A DNA stretch of 64,000 nucleotides, from the NCBI GenBank assembly GCA_002914805.1, contig JXTB01000332.1, positions 327,854 to 391,853 of the forward strand. Reading direction: 5' to 3'. Below, piece after piece: positions 34,417 to 46,880 of this stretch. A program made the translations under genes and the position numbers. A model generated the notes under the pieces. The model was not told the DNA's origin. It saw only the letters and a program-made list of their open reading frames with translations, and did no database searches. Numbering within the stretch: position 1 is the first letter of the stretch; the number at the start of each line of letters is the position of its first letter. The DNA comes from Parasponia andersonii. Taxonomy: Eukaryota; Streptophyta; Magnoliopsida; Rosales; Cannabaceae.

Positions 34417-37400
34417 TTAGAATCCTTCTGGCAGTGGTTTTCCTGCTAGAAATGAATAGAACAGAACTAGAGATCTCTCTGGCTGTGAAAATGGAGCTTC
34501 ATGAGATGCTCCTCTAATGGTGGCATAAGATAAAATGTCACCATGCACCTGTGTCCACCCAGCAACCTGAAATATATTATAAAAAGTTGAGACAAAAAGG
34601 TTAGCTTATTCAACTCTAATCATGAAGATATTTTTGAATCTGTTAAGACATTCAATAATATCTCTTAGCGTCCAATTCAATAATTTCAATTTAAGGCCCC
34701 GCTTGGCAACATTTTTTTTTTTTTTTTAAGTGAATGAATAGTAAAAATCTTTTCAAAAATGTTTCTTGGGAAGATCTCCATACTTTGCTTCATTATATAA
34801 TAAAATAAAAAGTAAAATAAAATTTAACCAAGCAAAAATGGTGAATAATTACTATTTGAGACTTTAAAAACACAAAAATTTTCACACTAACCTGTTTTCC
34901 TTCAAACCAGGCTCTATAAGGGACAGTTTCGTTTAATTTTAGTTCCTTTGCCAGTCCAGTTACCAGTGTCCTTGACCCGGTTAGTGGAAGAACTGAATCT
35001 TGATCACCACTGTATATTTAATATATTCACATTTATGGTTACAATAACTTTGTTATGCATTGCAAACAATATCATACTAAATTTTTAAACACATTACTCA
35101 CAGCTTCCTTTATTTTACCTGTAAACTAAAACTTGGATTCCAGACTTGACAAGGGTACCAAGCACATGAATTGTGGGTACTTCTAGGTTTCTCACATCAT
35201 ACTTGACAACACTGTTAAAAGAAAGAAAGGGGAAAAAAAAAAGGTCGAACAACACATAAAATTTAGACGTAAATGAGTAGCACAAGCTATTGTAAACCCG
35301 TAATTATTCTCATTTCTAAACAATATTGGATTTTGTTCGAAAACTCGAATATCCAGAATCACCACAAAAGGGATTTCTCAAATAGTTGTTTTAAATAAGA
35401 TAATTTCGTTTGGATGAGGGAAAATACGAAAAATCGGCCTAAAATTTTTAGAAACGTCAAATGTAGCCATTCAGTTTGCCAAATTGGATTAAAATAATTC
35501 CCTTAAAAAAAAGGATTAAAATAATTTACTAATTAAACTTAGTCAAAACTTCGGTACGAAATTATACTAGAACCCTTATAAAAATTGGTAAAATAGTCAA
35601 ACATTCTCTTCACCGATAACCGAACAACCAACCGTGTACATATAAAGTTAAAATTGTTCTAGAATTTTTTATAAATATTTTTTGTTTTTGGCTTTTAAGG
35701 TATTTGATCGGAGGTTTAGGTAACAAAGTTAACTATTGGACCAATGAAATTTTAGGCAGGAAAGAAAAAAGACAAAAGTCAAGTTCATTAGAATGAATAA
35801 TTTAAACTCGATTTGGGCAAACGGGAGATGCAATATGTATTTCCGGAAACATATGATCAAAACTTGTATTTTTCTAAAAGGCATGATAATTTTCAGTCGT
35901 GTAATGTCACGGGGCACCTATAATACGCAAGGTTATATGATGTGTCAATCATTTATCTGCTACCTAATTTAATAATTAAATAGTGTTTGATGCAAGTAAC
36001 ATTTCTCTTCTCAGTATTGTTTTTTTATAATTATTTATTTTGTTTAGTGATTATAGATGTATAGTACTTAAAAAAGTGAGAAGCTACATTACTCGCTGCA
36101 AACAGTCCATTGTGTAACTCCAATAAGCTCAGCATGGAAAGCTTTCTGCACATCTTTTCTGTTCAAGTATTTGATTGTTTCATCTTCCACACAAACATCA
36201 ATTTTACCTTTATCTTCCTGAAAATTTGAGTCAAATATTGGTCAAAAGAAAAACATTAAAAATTACCAGAAAATAAAATATTTAAAGAGTACAAAAAATG
36301 TGAACCTAAAAAAAAGAAAGAAAGCCTCACCAGTTTATTAAGCATGGCAGATTGAGCAAAAACTGAGGACAAACAAACATCAAGAGTAACATCATATGTG
36401 TCGATGTAACTACTCATTTCTTTCGAGGCTTTTCTCCATACTACAGAGCAATCAGGTTGGACTTTGCCATGAACTTGAACCTGTCTTCTATATGTGGAAT
36501 AGTTGCATACTTTAGTGGCAAGTTCGTAAGTTGAATCTGATATCAATCCATGAGACCAAATGAACTCGGCCCTCGAGTTGAAATCAGTATCGAATTCCAG
36601 AAGAGGATTGCCTATCTGCAAACCATCAGATATTTTCTCAATCTTAAATACTAAAAAAAAAAAAAAAAAAAAAAAAAAAACTGAAAACAAAAAAGTACTA
36701 GAGAAAGTTTTGAGAGTCTTCTTACTGCTATTCCTTTCAGATTAATATCTGCTTTTGATTGGACAATGAGTTGGGCAAGTTGTGGAACATAGTGTCCTAT
36801 TGTTCAAAACAGAGTTGATTAAAAAAGGTGTCATGCTATATGTTTAAATATTATATTATTTTCATGGGGCCCAAAAATTACCTCCATAACTCTCTCCTGT
36901 GATGAAAAATTCCCTGTTCTTGTACTGGGGGAATTGGATGAACCATCTCTTGAGGAACACAAGATTATCTTGAGCTATAAAGAAACAGAACCCAAGTTCA
37001 AATTGTAGACAAAATCTCTATTCAATGGACTCAAACATCTATATGTACATATAACATTAGGAAAAGGGAAATATAAGGCTTCAAAAATTCAATGTATAAA
37101 TATATAGGCTAATGACTTTTCAATCAAAGTAAAGCACAAAAATAAAATCCTGGATTTTAATGAAGAAGTTTGAAGTCAATGTACCAGTCTTCTCATCATT
37201 CACCTCAGTGTAGAACGATTGATTAGCCGAGTAGGAGAAACCAACTCCAGCAGGAGACTCCAAGTATATAATGTTTGCCACTAGATAAAAAAAACTTATT
37301 AAAACCAGTTAGAGAGAGAAAGAGAGAGAGAGGGAGAGAGAGGGAGGCTTCATTCCTAAGCATAAACACAAAAACAATTTAGTAGAAAATATCTATTTGG

Positions 37401-37878
37401 TACCTTTATTCCAGCTATAGTCATTCTTAAGCAGAATGTTTCCACTTGGTTTAAAGGGTCCATGTTCACAGAAAGCTCCGGCTCCAATAGATGAACAGCC
37501 AGGCCCTGAAAAAAAAACCGGGAAAAAAATTTCTGTGTTTCTGAATACTACTTCAAAACAAAGAAATCCCACTTAGGATTACTACCAATATATCCAAAAT
37601 ACAGAGATTTAAGAACAGAAACCACCTCCATTTAGCCATAAAACCACAGGCTTTGAAGCAGGGTCAGTCTCAGCTTCAACAAAGTAGTAAAACAGTGCCC
37701 TCTTTTGGCTCTCATCAACTTCGATGTAGCCGGAATATTGCTGGAAATTTACCTGTGGTTGTCCTGGAAAACTTGTGATTTTAGAAGCTTCTGAAATGGA
37801 GTATTGATTTAACAATGTTTGTATAAGAGTTATTGTTGCAAATACTTTCAGAAAGAAAGTCCATGGCTGAGGCTGCAT
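34417..37878 (-). CDS. Serine carboxypeptidase-like protein, SCPL45/46-like, complete, 10 exons
   Basis: This secreted or vacuolar S10 peptidase removes C-terminal residues. Ten exons, all with GT/AG borders, join into 461 codons plus stop: 37626-37878, 37404-37505, 37185-37280, 36882-36974, 36726-36796, 36331-36615, 36093-36217, 35119-35211, 34892-35009, 34417-34566. Residues 1 to about 31 are a signal peptide. The oxyanion-hole motif NGGPGCSS is at 83-90. The nucleophile is Ser179 in GESYGG, the acid is in SGDQDSVLP (373-381; Asp377 or Asp375), and His434 is in GASHEAP. N-glycosylation sites NQS, NYS and NET are present. The family usually has GESYAG, so Gly replaces Ala after Tyr. The C-terminus GKPLPEGF matches the SCPL45 group from memory. 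Length is normal and there are no internal stops. The sequence shows no sign of an acyltransferase role. Confidence 0.93.
34697..34842. mobile_element. Possible short MITE in the last intron
   Basis: GGCCCCGCTTGGCAACATTTT on the left and AACCAAGCAAAAATGG on the right are weak inverted partners (CTTGGCAACATT against the reverse complement CATTTTTGCTTGGTT). They bound about 145 bp of A/T-rich sequence in the intron between exons 9 and 10. Ends of GCCCCGTTTGG type are common in plant MITEs. Boundaries are approximate and no target duplication was verified. Confidence 0.35.
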
Positions 37879-38037
37879 AATGTGAAGGAAAGAGACAGAG
37901 AATAGGAAAGAAGGAAAGAAAAGAGCTTCAAAAGCAGAATGTGAGTCCTTGAGAGTAGAGATTATGTATGATTTTTTTTTCTTTTCTTTTTTTTTTCCCC
38001 CCGAATTCTGAGACAGATTTACATAGTTAAATGTACT

Positions 38038-38047
38038 TTATATAGAC
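38038..38047 (-). promoter_or_regulatory. Probable TATA box of the carboxypeptidase gene
   Basis: On the minus strand it reads CTATATAAAG, a good plant TATA box, about 160 bp upstream of the ATG at 37878. The leader between them is purine- and T-rich (GAAAGAAAGG-like tract at 37900-37925, long T run at 37973-37996). No other regulatory site is claimed. Confidence 0.5.
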
Positions 38048-38930
38048 GTTATACTATATTATTTTTTTGCCGGATTACAGCTTTTTCTCTTGGACCGATT
38101 ATGGCATGTCAATAAATCAATTATTTTGATTATTTTATTTGTAACATGTGATTATTTTTACTTGTGAGGTGAATTTAATTGTATAATTGCATAATAGTTT
38201 AAAAAAAAAATTTCAAGTGGTCGAAGTGCAGAAGATGCTTCGTCTTCTCCCGCTTAGGCTCCCACTTAGGAGGGGTGAAATTAAGGTTGTCGTAACATCT
38301 CATCTATCCTTTTTATTACAAAAAAAACTAAAAAAAATGTCTACATCCTTCTATGAGATCTAGTTCTTTGTTTTGAGCTGATAAACTTGTTAACAAAATG
38401 AATATTGGGGAAACTAGATCACTTGAAAGTGTCTTTAAGTAAAATACTTATTTTAAAAAATTCTTTAGTAAAAAGACATATTTTGATTTGTCAAGGAGTG
38501 ACGAAGCCTGAAATTTTTTTAGAAGAGCATACACTCAAATGTTTTTTACTAATTTTGAAATAGATCAATTAATATAGACTAATATGAAATTAAAAAGATA
38601 TTTAAAGTGAGACTAAAGTAAAATTATTCAGATAAAATTTAGCATTTTAAAATAATNGTGTAGTTTGCAAACCACTCCTTGTGGAAATATGCGTCGATGT
38701 TTTGGAAACTAATCAATGAGACAATATTTCAATGGTGGACTTAAAAGAGGAAAATTTCCATGATCTTATCCAAAAGTCGAAATGTGTTTAAAAAATAACA
38801 AGGACGCGATTGGGAATCCGCAGATTAAACTGGCTGAATCATAAAAGAATAAATCATAATTTTATTGGATTAAATTGAAATAGAATGGAATTACTTTTGT
38901 TAATCTCACTTTCAATTATAAATTAAATCA

Positions 38931-39020
38931 TTTTTTTTTCCCAATTGGAGAAGGGAATTCGAACTCAAAACTTTCCTAAGAAATTGTGATTACACTAGGT
39001 TATACCTACGACCACTGGCT
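38931..39020 (-). mobile_element. tRNA-derived SINE-like fragment
   Basis: On the minus strand, GCCAGTGGTCGTAGGT resembles a pol III A box, and GAGTTCGAATTCCC about 50 bp later resembles a B box. The stretch ends in an A-rich run (GGGAAAAAAAAA). Flanks AATAATTTA and AATGATTTA suggest a target duplication with one mismatch. At about 90 bp it is short, so it is either a truncated SINE or a tRNA-like relic. It is not a functional tRNA gene, because no cloverleaf is formed that I can see. Confidence 0.45.
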
Positions 39021-39813
39021 AAATTATTTCTTATTTAGAACCTTTTTCTAATGAAATATATCAATTTAATATCAACATCATTGTTTTGACATTTGACATT
39101 ACAATTACTGACAAGATATGAGTTTTAAGAGGAATTCAAATTTAGTTATAATTGCTTTGTGATAATAATTTAAATTAGCATCTTGTCTGATTTTATGTTT
39201 TTTTATATACATGAATTTTTAATTGGAAAACAATTTGATTAGTTGGAGTTAAAATGAAAATGAGGAATCTTGGAATTGAAAAGAAGGGATTCGGAAAAGA
39301 ATAATATTAAACATCTAATTTTATATCTCACATTTTCAATATAACGTGTAGTGATTTATGATTTATCACTGTTTAGGCGGTAAATAATATTCTATTTATT
39401 TTTGATAAATTTTAATACAATAATTAAATTATAATAATTTATATTTAAATTATTTATAATAAATTTTAATTCAATAGTAAAACAACACTGTTAAAAAAGT
39501 TACTCTCTCTGAATTTACAAGAAAAATGGAAAGAATGGGGATAGAAATCACCGTCTCCAAATAGTGTACATTTTCTTTCCCATTCACAGTTGAACGCCAC
39601 CTATCATTAAATAAAACCCCTTATTAGACTTTGTTTGGCAAGAGGAAAAAGAACTTGATGAAAATCAATATATTAATAACACGATACTTCTTCCTTCAAA
39701 AAAACAAAAAAAAAATCAAAATAATTCTTTCATGATTTCTGGTATCTTATTGACTTCTCCGGCGATTCCGACATTAAAATGGCCATCTCCCATCTGTCTC
39801 TATGGTGCAAAAT

Positions 39814-40171
39814 GGGATATTATCATTTTTATACTCTCTATTTTAATATTTTGTTCAAATTATACTTTTTATTTTGATTATTATTAACATTGACCTTTAG
39901 ATTTGAAATCTATTACAAATTTATACCTGACACCAATTTAGAACAGTCAATTTATCAAATTGTCGTTTAAAAAATTGAAAATAAACCATATAAAAACTAA
40001 TTCGAGAATAAGTGTATTAAATCATCTTGGTAAATTAACTGCTCTAAATTAGTGTCAGGTAAAAATTTGTACCAAATATAAAATTTAAGTATCAATATTG
40101 ATAATAACTAAAACAGAAGATATAAACTGAACAAAATATCAAATAATAAGGTATAAAAATGATAATTTCTC
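39814..40171. mobile_element. Palindromic MITE, copy 1 (358 bp)
   Basis: The two halves are complementary over most of the length. The left half GGGATATTATCATTTTTATA matches the reverse complement of the right end GAGAAATTATCATTTTTATA. TTTGAAATC and ACACCAATTTAGAACAGT pair with AAATTTAAGT and ACTGCTCTAAATTAGTGT. A second copy lies at 61870-62230. The element is non-coding. Flanks GTGCAAAAT and AGTCAAAAC are a poor match for a target duplication. Confidence 0.8.
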
Positions 40172-41342
40172 AGTCAAAACCCCAAACTAAACCAGCTGGA
40201 TACGCACACATATATACTGGTTGAAAAAAGCCACTAACAAGCTCTTGGTTACAATTTGGTTAGGAAAAAGAACTCTTTCAGAGTAATTTGTCTTCTTTGG
40301 TTTAGAATTGATTTATTAATTTCTAGTGGCATACTGTGTCGAATTTGCAAGAAGAACGAAGTTTATTGATAGAATTGTGAATGGGTCTAATAAGCTTTTG
40401 TATACAAACCCATCGGGTGTTGAACAGAAGACGATCACAACCACAAAATATTAATAAGGGTCATGTTAATGTATCCCTCAAATCAATAAGTAATTTATAT
40501 TGTTTGAATGGACGTATGGGCCCCCGAGTGCTGCAAGGAACAAAAGAGGCGATGTTATATCATTTTCCCCCCTGCCAAACAAGGTTTAATACAGTATTTT
40601 TAAAAAAGACAGATGGCATTTTCTCGTGAATGGGACAGCAAAAAGGGACGTATTTGGGACGTTTGATTTCTATCCAATGAGTGGTAAAGTCTTGATGGAA
40701 AGAATGGTAAAAACTTTCTATTTACGTTTATAGTAGTAGGTAGAACGAATCTGGATAGATTTTTAAAATAAATAAGAATTTGATAAAACTATACTCGTAG
40801 AAAATATGTGATTACATTTACGTAGTATGAGCTGGTCATTGAACTTGAGGAAGGCTGTTAAAAGGATTGCCCTATATATGTGAATTTACAAGAGAAATGG
40901 AAAGAATTGCAAAGAGATTCTATTTATGTTTATAGTGAAAGGTAAAACGAATCTAGATAGAATTGTGGATTGAGAATTATTTTCTAAAATTATGTACAAA
41001 GAAATACCTTTAAGTTATAATTTGGTCTTGGTTAAGTTATAGCTTAGACATACTATCTTTAAAACATGACTTTATCTGATACTGCTATTCCAAAAAGAAA
41101 TTAGTACAAAAAAACCTATTTTGTAAAGAGTTCTGGATTAATAATTTAATAATTGGAAAGAAATGCTACTAACTTCTCTGTAGGAGACTATTGACGTTCC
41201 ACGTAAAAAAACCCCTAGCTTCTCATTCTTTACCTGCATCTTCTTCCAACAAAAAAAAAAGAAAAATCAGTGTCACCCCGCTTAAAGGCCGAAGAAGGGT
41301 TTTCTATTCTCCTTCTCTAGCCTCCTCTTCTAATCATCCTCT
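40172..41342. other. Intergenic sequence, minor direct repeats
   Basis: An AT-rich stretch with no supported gene. Two related segments at about 40690-40770 and 40890-40965 share GGAAAGAAT, TTTATAGT and ACGAATCT(G/A)GATAGA motifs about 200 bp apart. An 82-codon open frame at 40381-40629 has no family resemblance. Confidence 0.5.
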
Positions 41343-42899
41343 TCTTCTGTTCGGATATTTGCCCTAAAAGTATATTTCTAATTTTATCCTTTTAGTGTAA
41401 ACAACTTCTCTTATATGCAATTATGATATTTGCTATATTAAATTGTCTCAGTTTAATAATTTATTTATCTGAAAAAGATTTCATGATTTTATTTGTAGAT
41501 AAAGAAACAAACATGATTAAGTATTAATTATAGGGAGACTTGTTTCTTAATCTAAGTCTAAATTAACTTGTTCACAATATACAAATAAAGATGGAATACT
41601 TTATTTACTAAAGATTGTAATATTTGTCTATCTCAACGGGAATGATGTGTTTCAAATCATTGAAGTGTCAGACTTCTGATAGAAATACTAGCACAACATA
41701 AATAAGTTATGTGTATTGAACATGATTAGGTAATATAAAGAATTGGAGTCTCGTAACTCAATTCTTATATTATCACACACTATCTCTTAGCATGTAGTTC
41801 TTAATCCTTAATATTTGACTAGACTTGCTTTCATGGGTTGTAGCATTTTCATTTGTTAAAAACTAGCCTCAATGAAATTAAAGGTAAACCCTAGCATATT
41901 AGAGGTTATGACTTATGAATTGATAGGAACACTAAATAGTTAAGGATATAATACATTAATGCCACTTTAAGGTCTTTCAAGATTAATGGAATAATTAAAT
42001 CTAAGATCTTAGAATTCACTTTGTGAATTGGTCAATAATTTTGTCTAAATGGCCATTGAGAACAAAATTATCGACAATATTATTCCTTGATAGAAATATG
42101 GTAACTTAAAGTTAAATATATATTAAAGAGGTGTTACAGTAATTTTACTTATCCAACTACAACATTGTATAAGGATTCTATATGTGGTATAGAATATGCT
42201 AGATGGATTAGTTAATCAAGGCTAGTTAATTAAATCTCTATAAAAGGCATGACATATAATCTAAGAGTACAGTATTAGGCCTTTAGTAGAGTGTCCCCTT
42301 TACTAATAGTATTTATATGGGAAATTTGGTAAAATGCCGCTTCTTGATAGTTGATTTTGAAAAATACACCCCATTTAAAATTTGTTGACTAGAATAACCC
42401 GTTTTAAATAAAGTGAGTGTAAAATGACATATAGGCCCTTAGTTAATTTTTTTTTTTTAAAAAGAAAAGACTTGGGGTCTAAAATGAAAAGGTTGTAGTT
42501 AATTTTTTTTTTAAAAAAAGGAATGAAAAAAAAGGAAAAAAAAATGAAAAAATGGGTTTAATTTGTTTTCCTCTCTTTTTCTCAAACGAAGGCATTGATC
42601 TTCCCCTTCCTCTCAATTCATCCCATCGGACTCCACCCCCACTCACGACAACTATAGTCAAACCCCACCTCCACCACGCCAAATTCCATCCAATCTCAAC
42701 TGGGAACCCATCGGCTCCAAAATGTCCCTTCTTTCTTTGTTAATATGAGTTTGATTTGTAGATTAAAAGTGGTTTTCTAGGAGGACTTGAAACTATAGCG
42801 AAAAATAGAATTTTTTGGTCAACTTTTAAGCATAAAAAGCAGTAAACTAGAAAATAGGACGAAAAACGGTGAGATTCACCGCAAAGAAAAAACTGAGAT

Positions 42900-45800
42900 C
42901 AGGATAGACATAGGTGTCTAGTTTCTAGACTAGACAGGGGTGTCTAGAACTTGACAAATAATACATATCGAGTACACTTGACATAATTGTCGAGTCTTGT
43001 CTCCACAATTATTCATCTACATTGTATCAACAATGCTAGACACAACTGTCAATCCATAGGCCAATCATTATCATCCAGGTGCTAGACATTATCTCGACTA
43101 TGCTAGACACATTATCTATCATTCTTGACAGTTTAGTCGAGTGACTAGACACTAGTGCTGAGATAATTTTCAGAGTATAAAAAGACAACACAATTGTGTG
43201 ACTCGACATAGTGTCTAGAAAGTTCGAAAATTATATCCATACACTAGACACTATTGTCTAGTATAGTGTCTAGCTTTTTAGATAAGTTGTCTATCTGGTA
43301 TATACTATTGTCTAGCTTCTCAGAAGAGTTGTCTATTTGGTAAACATGATTGTCTAGCTTTTCAGATAGATTGTCTATTGTATAGACAATATTGTCTAAT
43401 TTCCCAGAAAAGTTTTCTATCTGATAGACACTATTATCTTACTTCTTGGACAAGTTGTCTATTTGCTAGACACTAAGTATAATAGACTTAAATTTGATAT
43501 AAATCAAATTAAATACAATATAATTACAAAATTAGTAAGTTTTGTAAACTTAATCACTACTTTGTTCATTACTATTAGAAACTTAGTAACTATATAATGA
43601 AAATATATCAATATTACTATTGGAAACTTAGTCACAACATTGTTCTTTATATTTATAAACTCAATAACTAGGTGTAATGCATAATAAAGATATTATGTTA
43701 AATTACAAAATTAGTGAGTTTTGAATTATTATCACTACTATAATGAAAATATGTCACTATTACTATTGCAAACTTAGTCACAACTTTGTTCTTCTAAATT
43801 ACAAACTCAATAACTATATGTAATGAGTAATAAGTATATTAAATTACAAAATTAGTGAGTTTTTATTTATCATCACTACTATAATGAAAATATGCCACCA
43901 TTACAAGTGGAAACTTAGTCACAATTTTGAGCTTTCTAAACAAAGAGTCTAGCTATTAGACAAGTGTTGTCTAGCTCTCCAGACATATTATTTATCTGAT
44001 AGACATTTTTGTCTAACTTTCAAGACAAGTTGTCTATCGGATAAATACTATTGTATCATTTTCCAAACATATTGTCTAGCTGCTAGATAATATTGTCGAA
44101 CTTTCCAGGCAAACTTTCTATCAATTAGATACTAACTATAATGAAAATTTTTTTGATATAAGCTAAATTAAATACAATATAATTATAAAATTAGTAAGTT
44201 TTATAAATGTACTCACTACTTTATTCATTACTTTTAAAAACTTAGTCACTATATAATAAAATTATGTCACTATTACTATTAGAAACTTAGTTATAACTTT
44301 ATATTTTATAATTACAAACTCAATAATTAGGCGTAATAAATAATAAGTATATTATATTAAATTACAAAATTAGTGAGTTTTAAATTATTATCGCTACTAT
44401 AATGAAAATATGGCACCATTATTATTGGAAGCTGAGTCACAACTTTGTTCTTCCAAATTACAAACTCAATAACTATGTGTAATGAGTACTAAGTACATTA
44501 AATTACAAAATTAGTGAGTTTTAAGTTATCATCACGACTATGATGAGAATATGTTATCATTACGATTGAAAACATTTTTTTTTATTGGGGATTACGATTG
44601 AAAACTTAGCCACAACTTTGTTCTTTCCAAACAAGAGTCTAGCTATATTATACACAAGTTGTCTGGCTCTCCATACATGTCTAGCTTTCCAGACAAAAGT
44701 GTCAATCTGATAGACACATGTGTCTATGGTACTAGACAAACTTTCTATCCTGTAGACACTATTGTCTAGGTTTACAGACTATTTGTCTATCTACTGGATA
44801 TTATTTCTAATGCAATCAAATTGTCATAAACCAAATAAAATACAATATAGTTACAATTTCAGTAAGTTTTATAAACTTAGTCACCACTTTTTTTATTACT
44901 AGCGGAAACTTAGGCAATAATTTGTGTATTACTATTGGAAACTTTCCCATTATGATAATGAAAATGTCATCATTACAAACTCAATAATAGCTCAATAACT
45001 AAGTATAATGAATAATAACTACATTAATTTGTGAAGTTAGTGAGTTCTAAATTATCACATCTACTATAATGGAAAATATCTCATCTTGTTGCTTTTTAAG
45101 AAACTAAGTCACAACTTATAACTTTCTTCTTTCTAATTGCAAACTCAATAATAATGCGTAATGAATAATAACTATATTAAGTTACAAAATTATATATTTA
45201 TTCATTATATTAAGTTACAACATCTTTTTTTTTCCCCGAAAAAAAGCTCAATAACTCGTACTTACACATATGTGTCGAGCCATATGACACCTCTGTCGAG
45301 TCACTCAATGATACTATCTATATAATATATACTTGTGTCTCTCTTTCCGGACAGGTTGTCTATATGGTAGATACATGTGTCTATCGTTCTGGACAATTTG
45401 TCTATCCCGTAGACACATTTATCTAGGTATACAGACTAGTTGTCTATCTACTAGACACTATGTCTAATGCAATCAAATTATTCTTAAAGCAAGGATAAGG
45501 TTGTCGATACACTGGATATGGTTATTAATATTACAGATACGTCTGTCGATTAAGCCGATGATGTCATCTAGCAAAATGTGGTAAAAAATTAGAAATGTAA
45601 GAAAATTTTTGAAATAATTCAAGGCCTTATAAAACATAAAATTACAAACTCAATATAGCAAAAAAAAACTACTAAAAATACTATCAAACAAAGTTACAAA
45701 TAAACCACAGTAAATGAAATCTTACTCTGGGACACATAAAACACAACAACCATAATCATAAAGACAAGAAAGACGAACAACTCAATTCTATGTCAAAGAT

Positions 45801-46880
45801 ATCATTGTCGATTTCTATAGTTTGATATATCTCATATACCAGCTACTTGAAAGTAATGTTTGGTTCAACCACAATGCATCTTGATCGTTGTCTCTTTCCA
45901 TTCCAATTCTAAGAAGAACCTTTGTTCTTTTCTCAAACGCCATCATATAATATGATTATAAGTGTTGATGACATACCTGAACAAAAAATAAATTTCAAAT
46001 TAAATGAAGAAATATATATTAAAAAGTATAAAATAATAAATTTAATTAGGTTTAACATGTGTTAGTGGCTATAAATGTGTCTCTTATGGTTAAACATGTG
46101 TCCTTAGTTGCTAGACATGCATTTCTAGCAGCTAGACATGTGTTCCTAATAGCTTAGACATGTGTTCTAATTGTTTGACATGTGTCTTTAGTTGCTAGAC
46201 AACAGTGTCCAGTGTCTAGATATAACTTTTTTATACACAAAATTGGCTCAACATTGGTGTTTATTCACTCGACAGAAGTGTCGAATATATAGACAGTGTG
46301 TCTAGCATAGTCAAGATAATGTCTAGCGCTTGAACAACAATTACTGGTTTATGGCTCGACAATTGTATCTAAGATTGTCTATGTAGTGTCAATAGCATGG
46401 ATGTTCAATTGTTCAAATAATACTCGATAATACTGTCAAGTGGAGTCCATATGGTACAATTTCTTCTGTTTTAGATAACCTGTATATAAATTAGACAGAC
46501 CTGTCTATCCAGATATGAGTTTCTTCTTCGCAACTTTTCAGATAAGACTCGATAGTACTATCAAGTGGAGTTGATATTGTACAATTTCTCACATTCTAGG
46601 CAGATTGTCTATGAATTAGATAGATTTTTCTATCTAAGTATTATTTTCTGCTATGCAGTTTTTCAGACAGAACTTGATAATACTATTTAATAGAGTCGAT
46701 ATTGTACAATTTATCACCTTCTAGACAGTCTGTCTATCCAGATCTGGGTCTTTTTATGTAGTTTTTTAGACAAGACTTGACAATACTGTCGAGTGGAATT
46801 AATGCTATATAATTTCTCACCTTCTAGACAAGCAATCTAGAAACTAGACAGTCTTGTCTATCCAGATCTGGGTTTCGTCT
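42900..46880. repeat. Reiterated TGTCTAG/CTAGACA motifs filling the Mutator-like element
   Basis: Dozens of short motifs of the form TGTCTAG, TAGACA, CAGACAAG and TTGTCTAT occur in both orientations, often paired as CTAGACACTATTGTCTAG. The densest parts are 42905-43480, 43950-44130, 44635-44800, 45270-45480 and 46080-46880. They are non-coding. Repeated motifs of this kind could be binding sites for a transposase or host factor, but that is conjecture. Confidence 0.8.
43300..45250. repeat. Tandem array, about three ~659-bp monomers
   Basis: Landmarks recur at constant spacing. TTAGTAAGT is at 43532 and 44191, with TCAGTAAGT at 44859. TTAGTGAGT is at 43711, 43852, 44370, 44511 and 45037. The intervals 43532-44191, 43711-44370 and 43852-44511 are all 659 bp; the third unit is slightly longer (667-668). 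Each monomer has one TGTCTAG-rich part and an AT-rich part, the latter with a ~141-bp sub-duplication. Confidence 0.8.

Noticed and set aside
36256-36690. A 144-codon frame as a separate gene
   Set aside because: It is exon 6 of the carboxypeptidase gene read through into its neighbouring introns (the Phe-rich start is the A/T run).
38931-39020. A tRNA gene
   Set aside because: A- and B-box-like motifs exist but there is no cloverleaf or anticodon arm; it fits a SINE relic better.
40381-40629. An 82-codon plus-strand open frame
   Set aside because: It has no family resemblance, no splice or promoter context and a composition no different from its surroundings.
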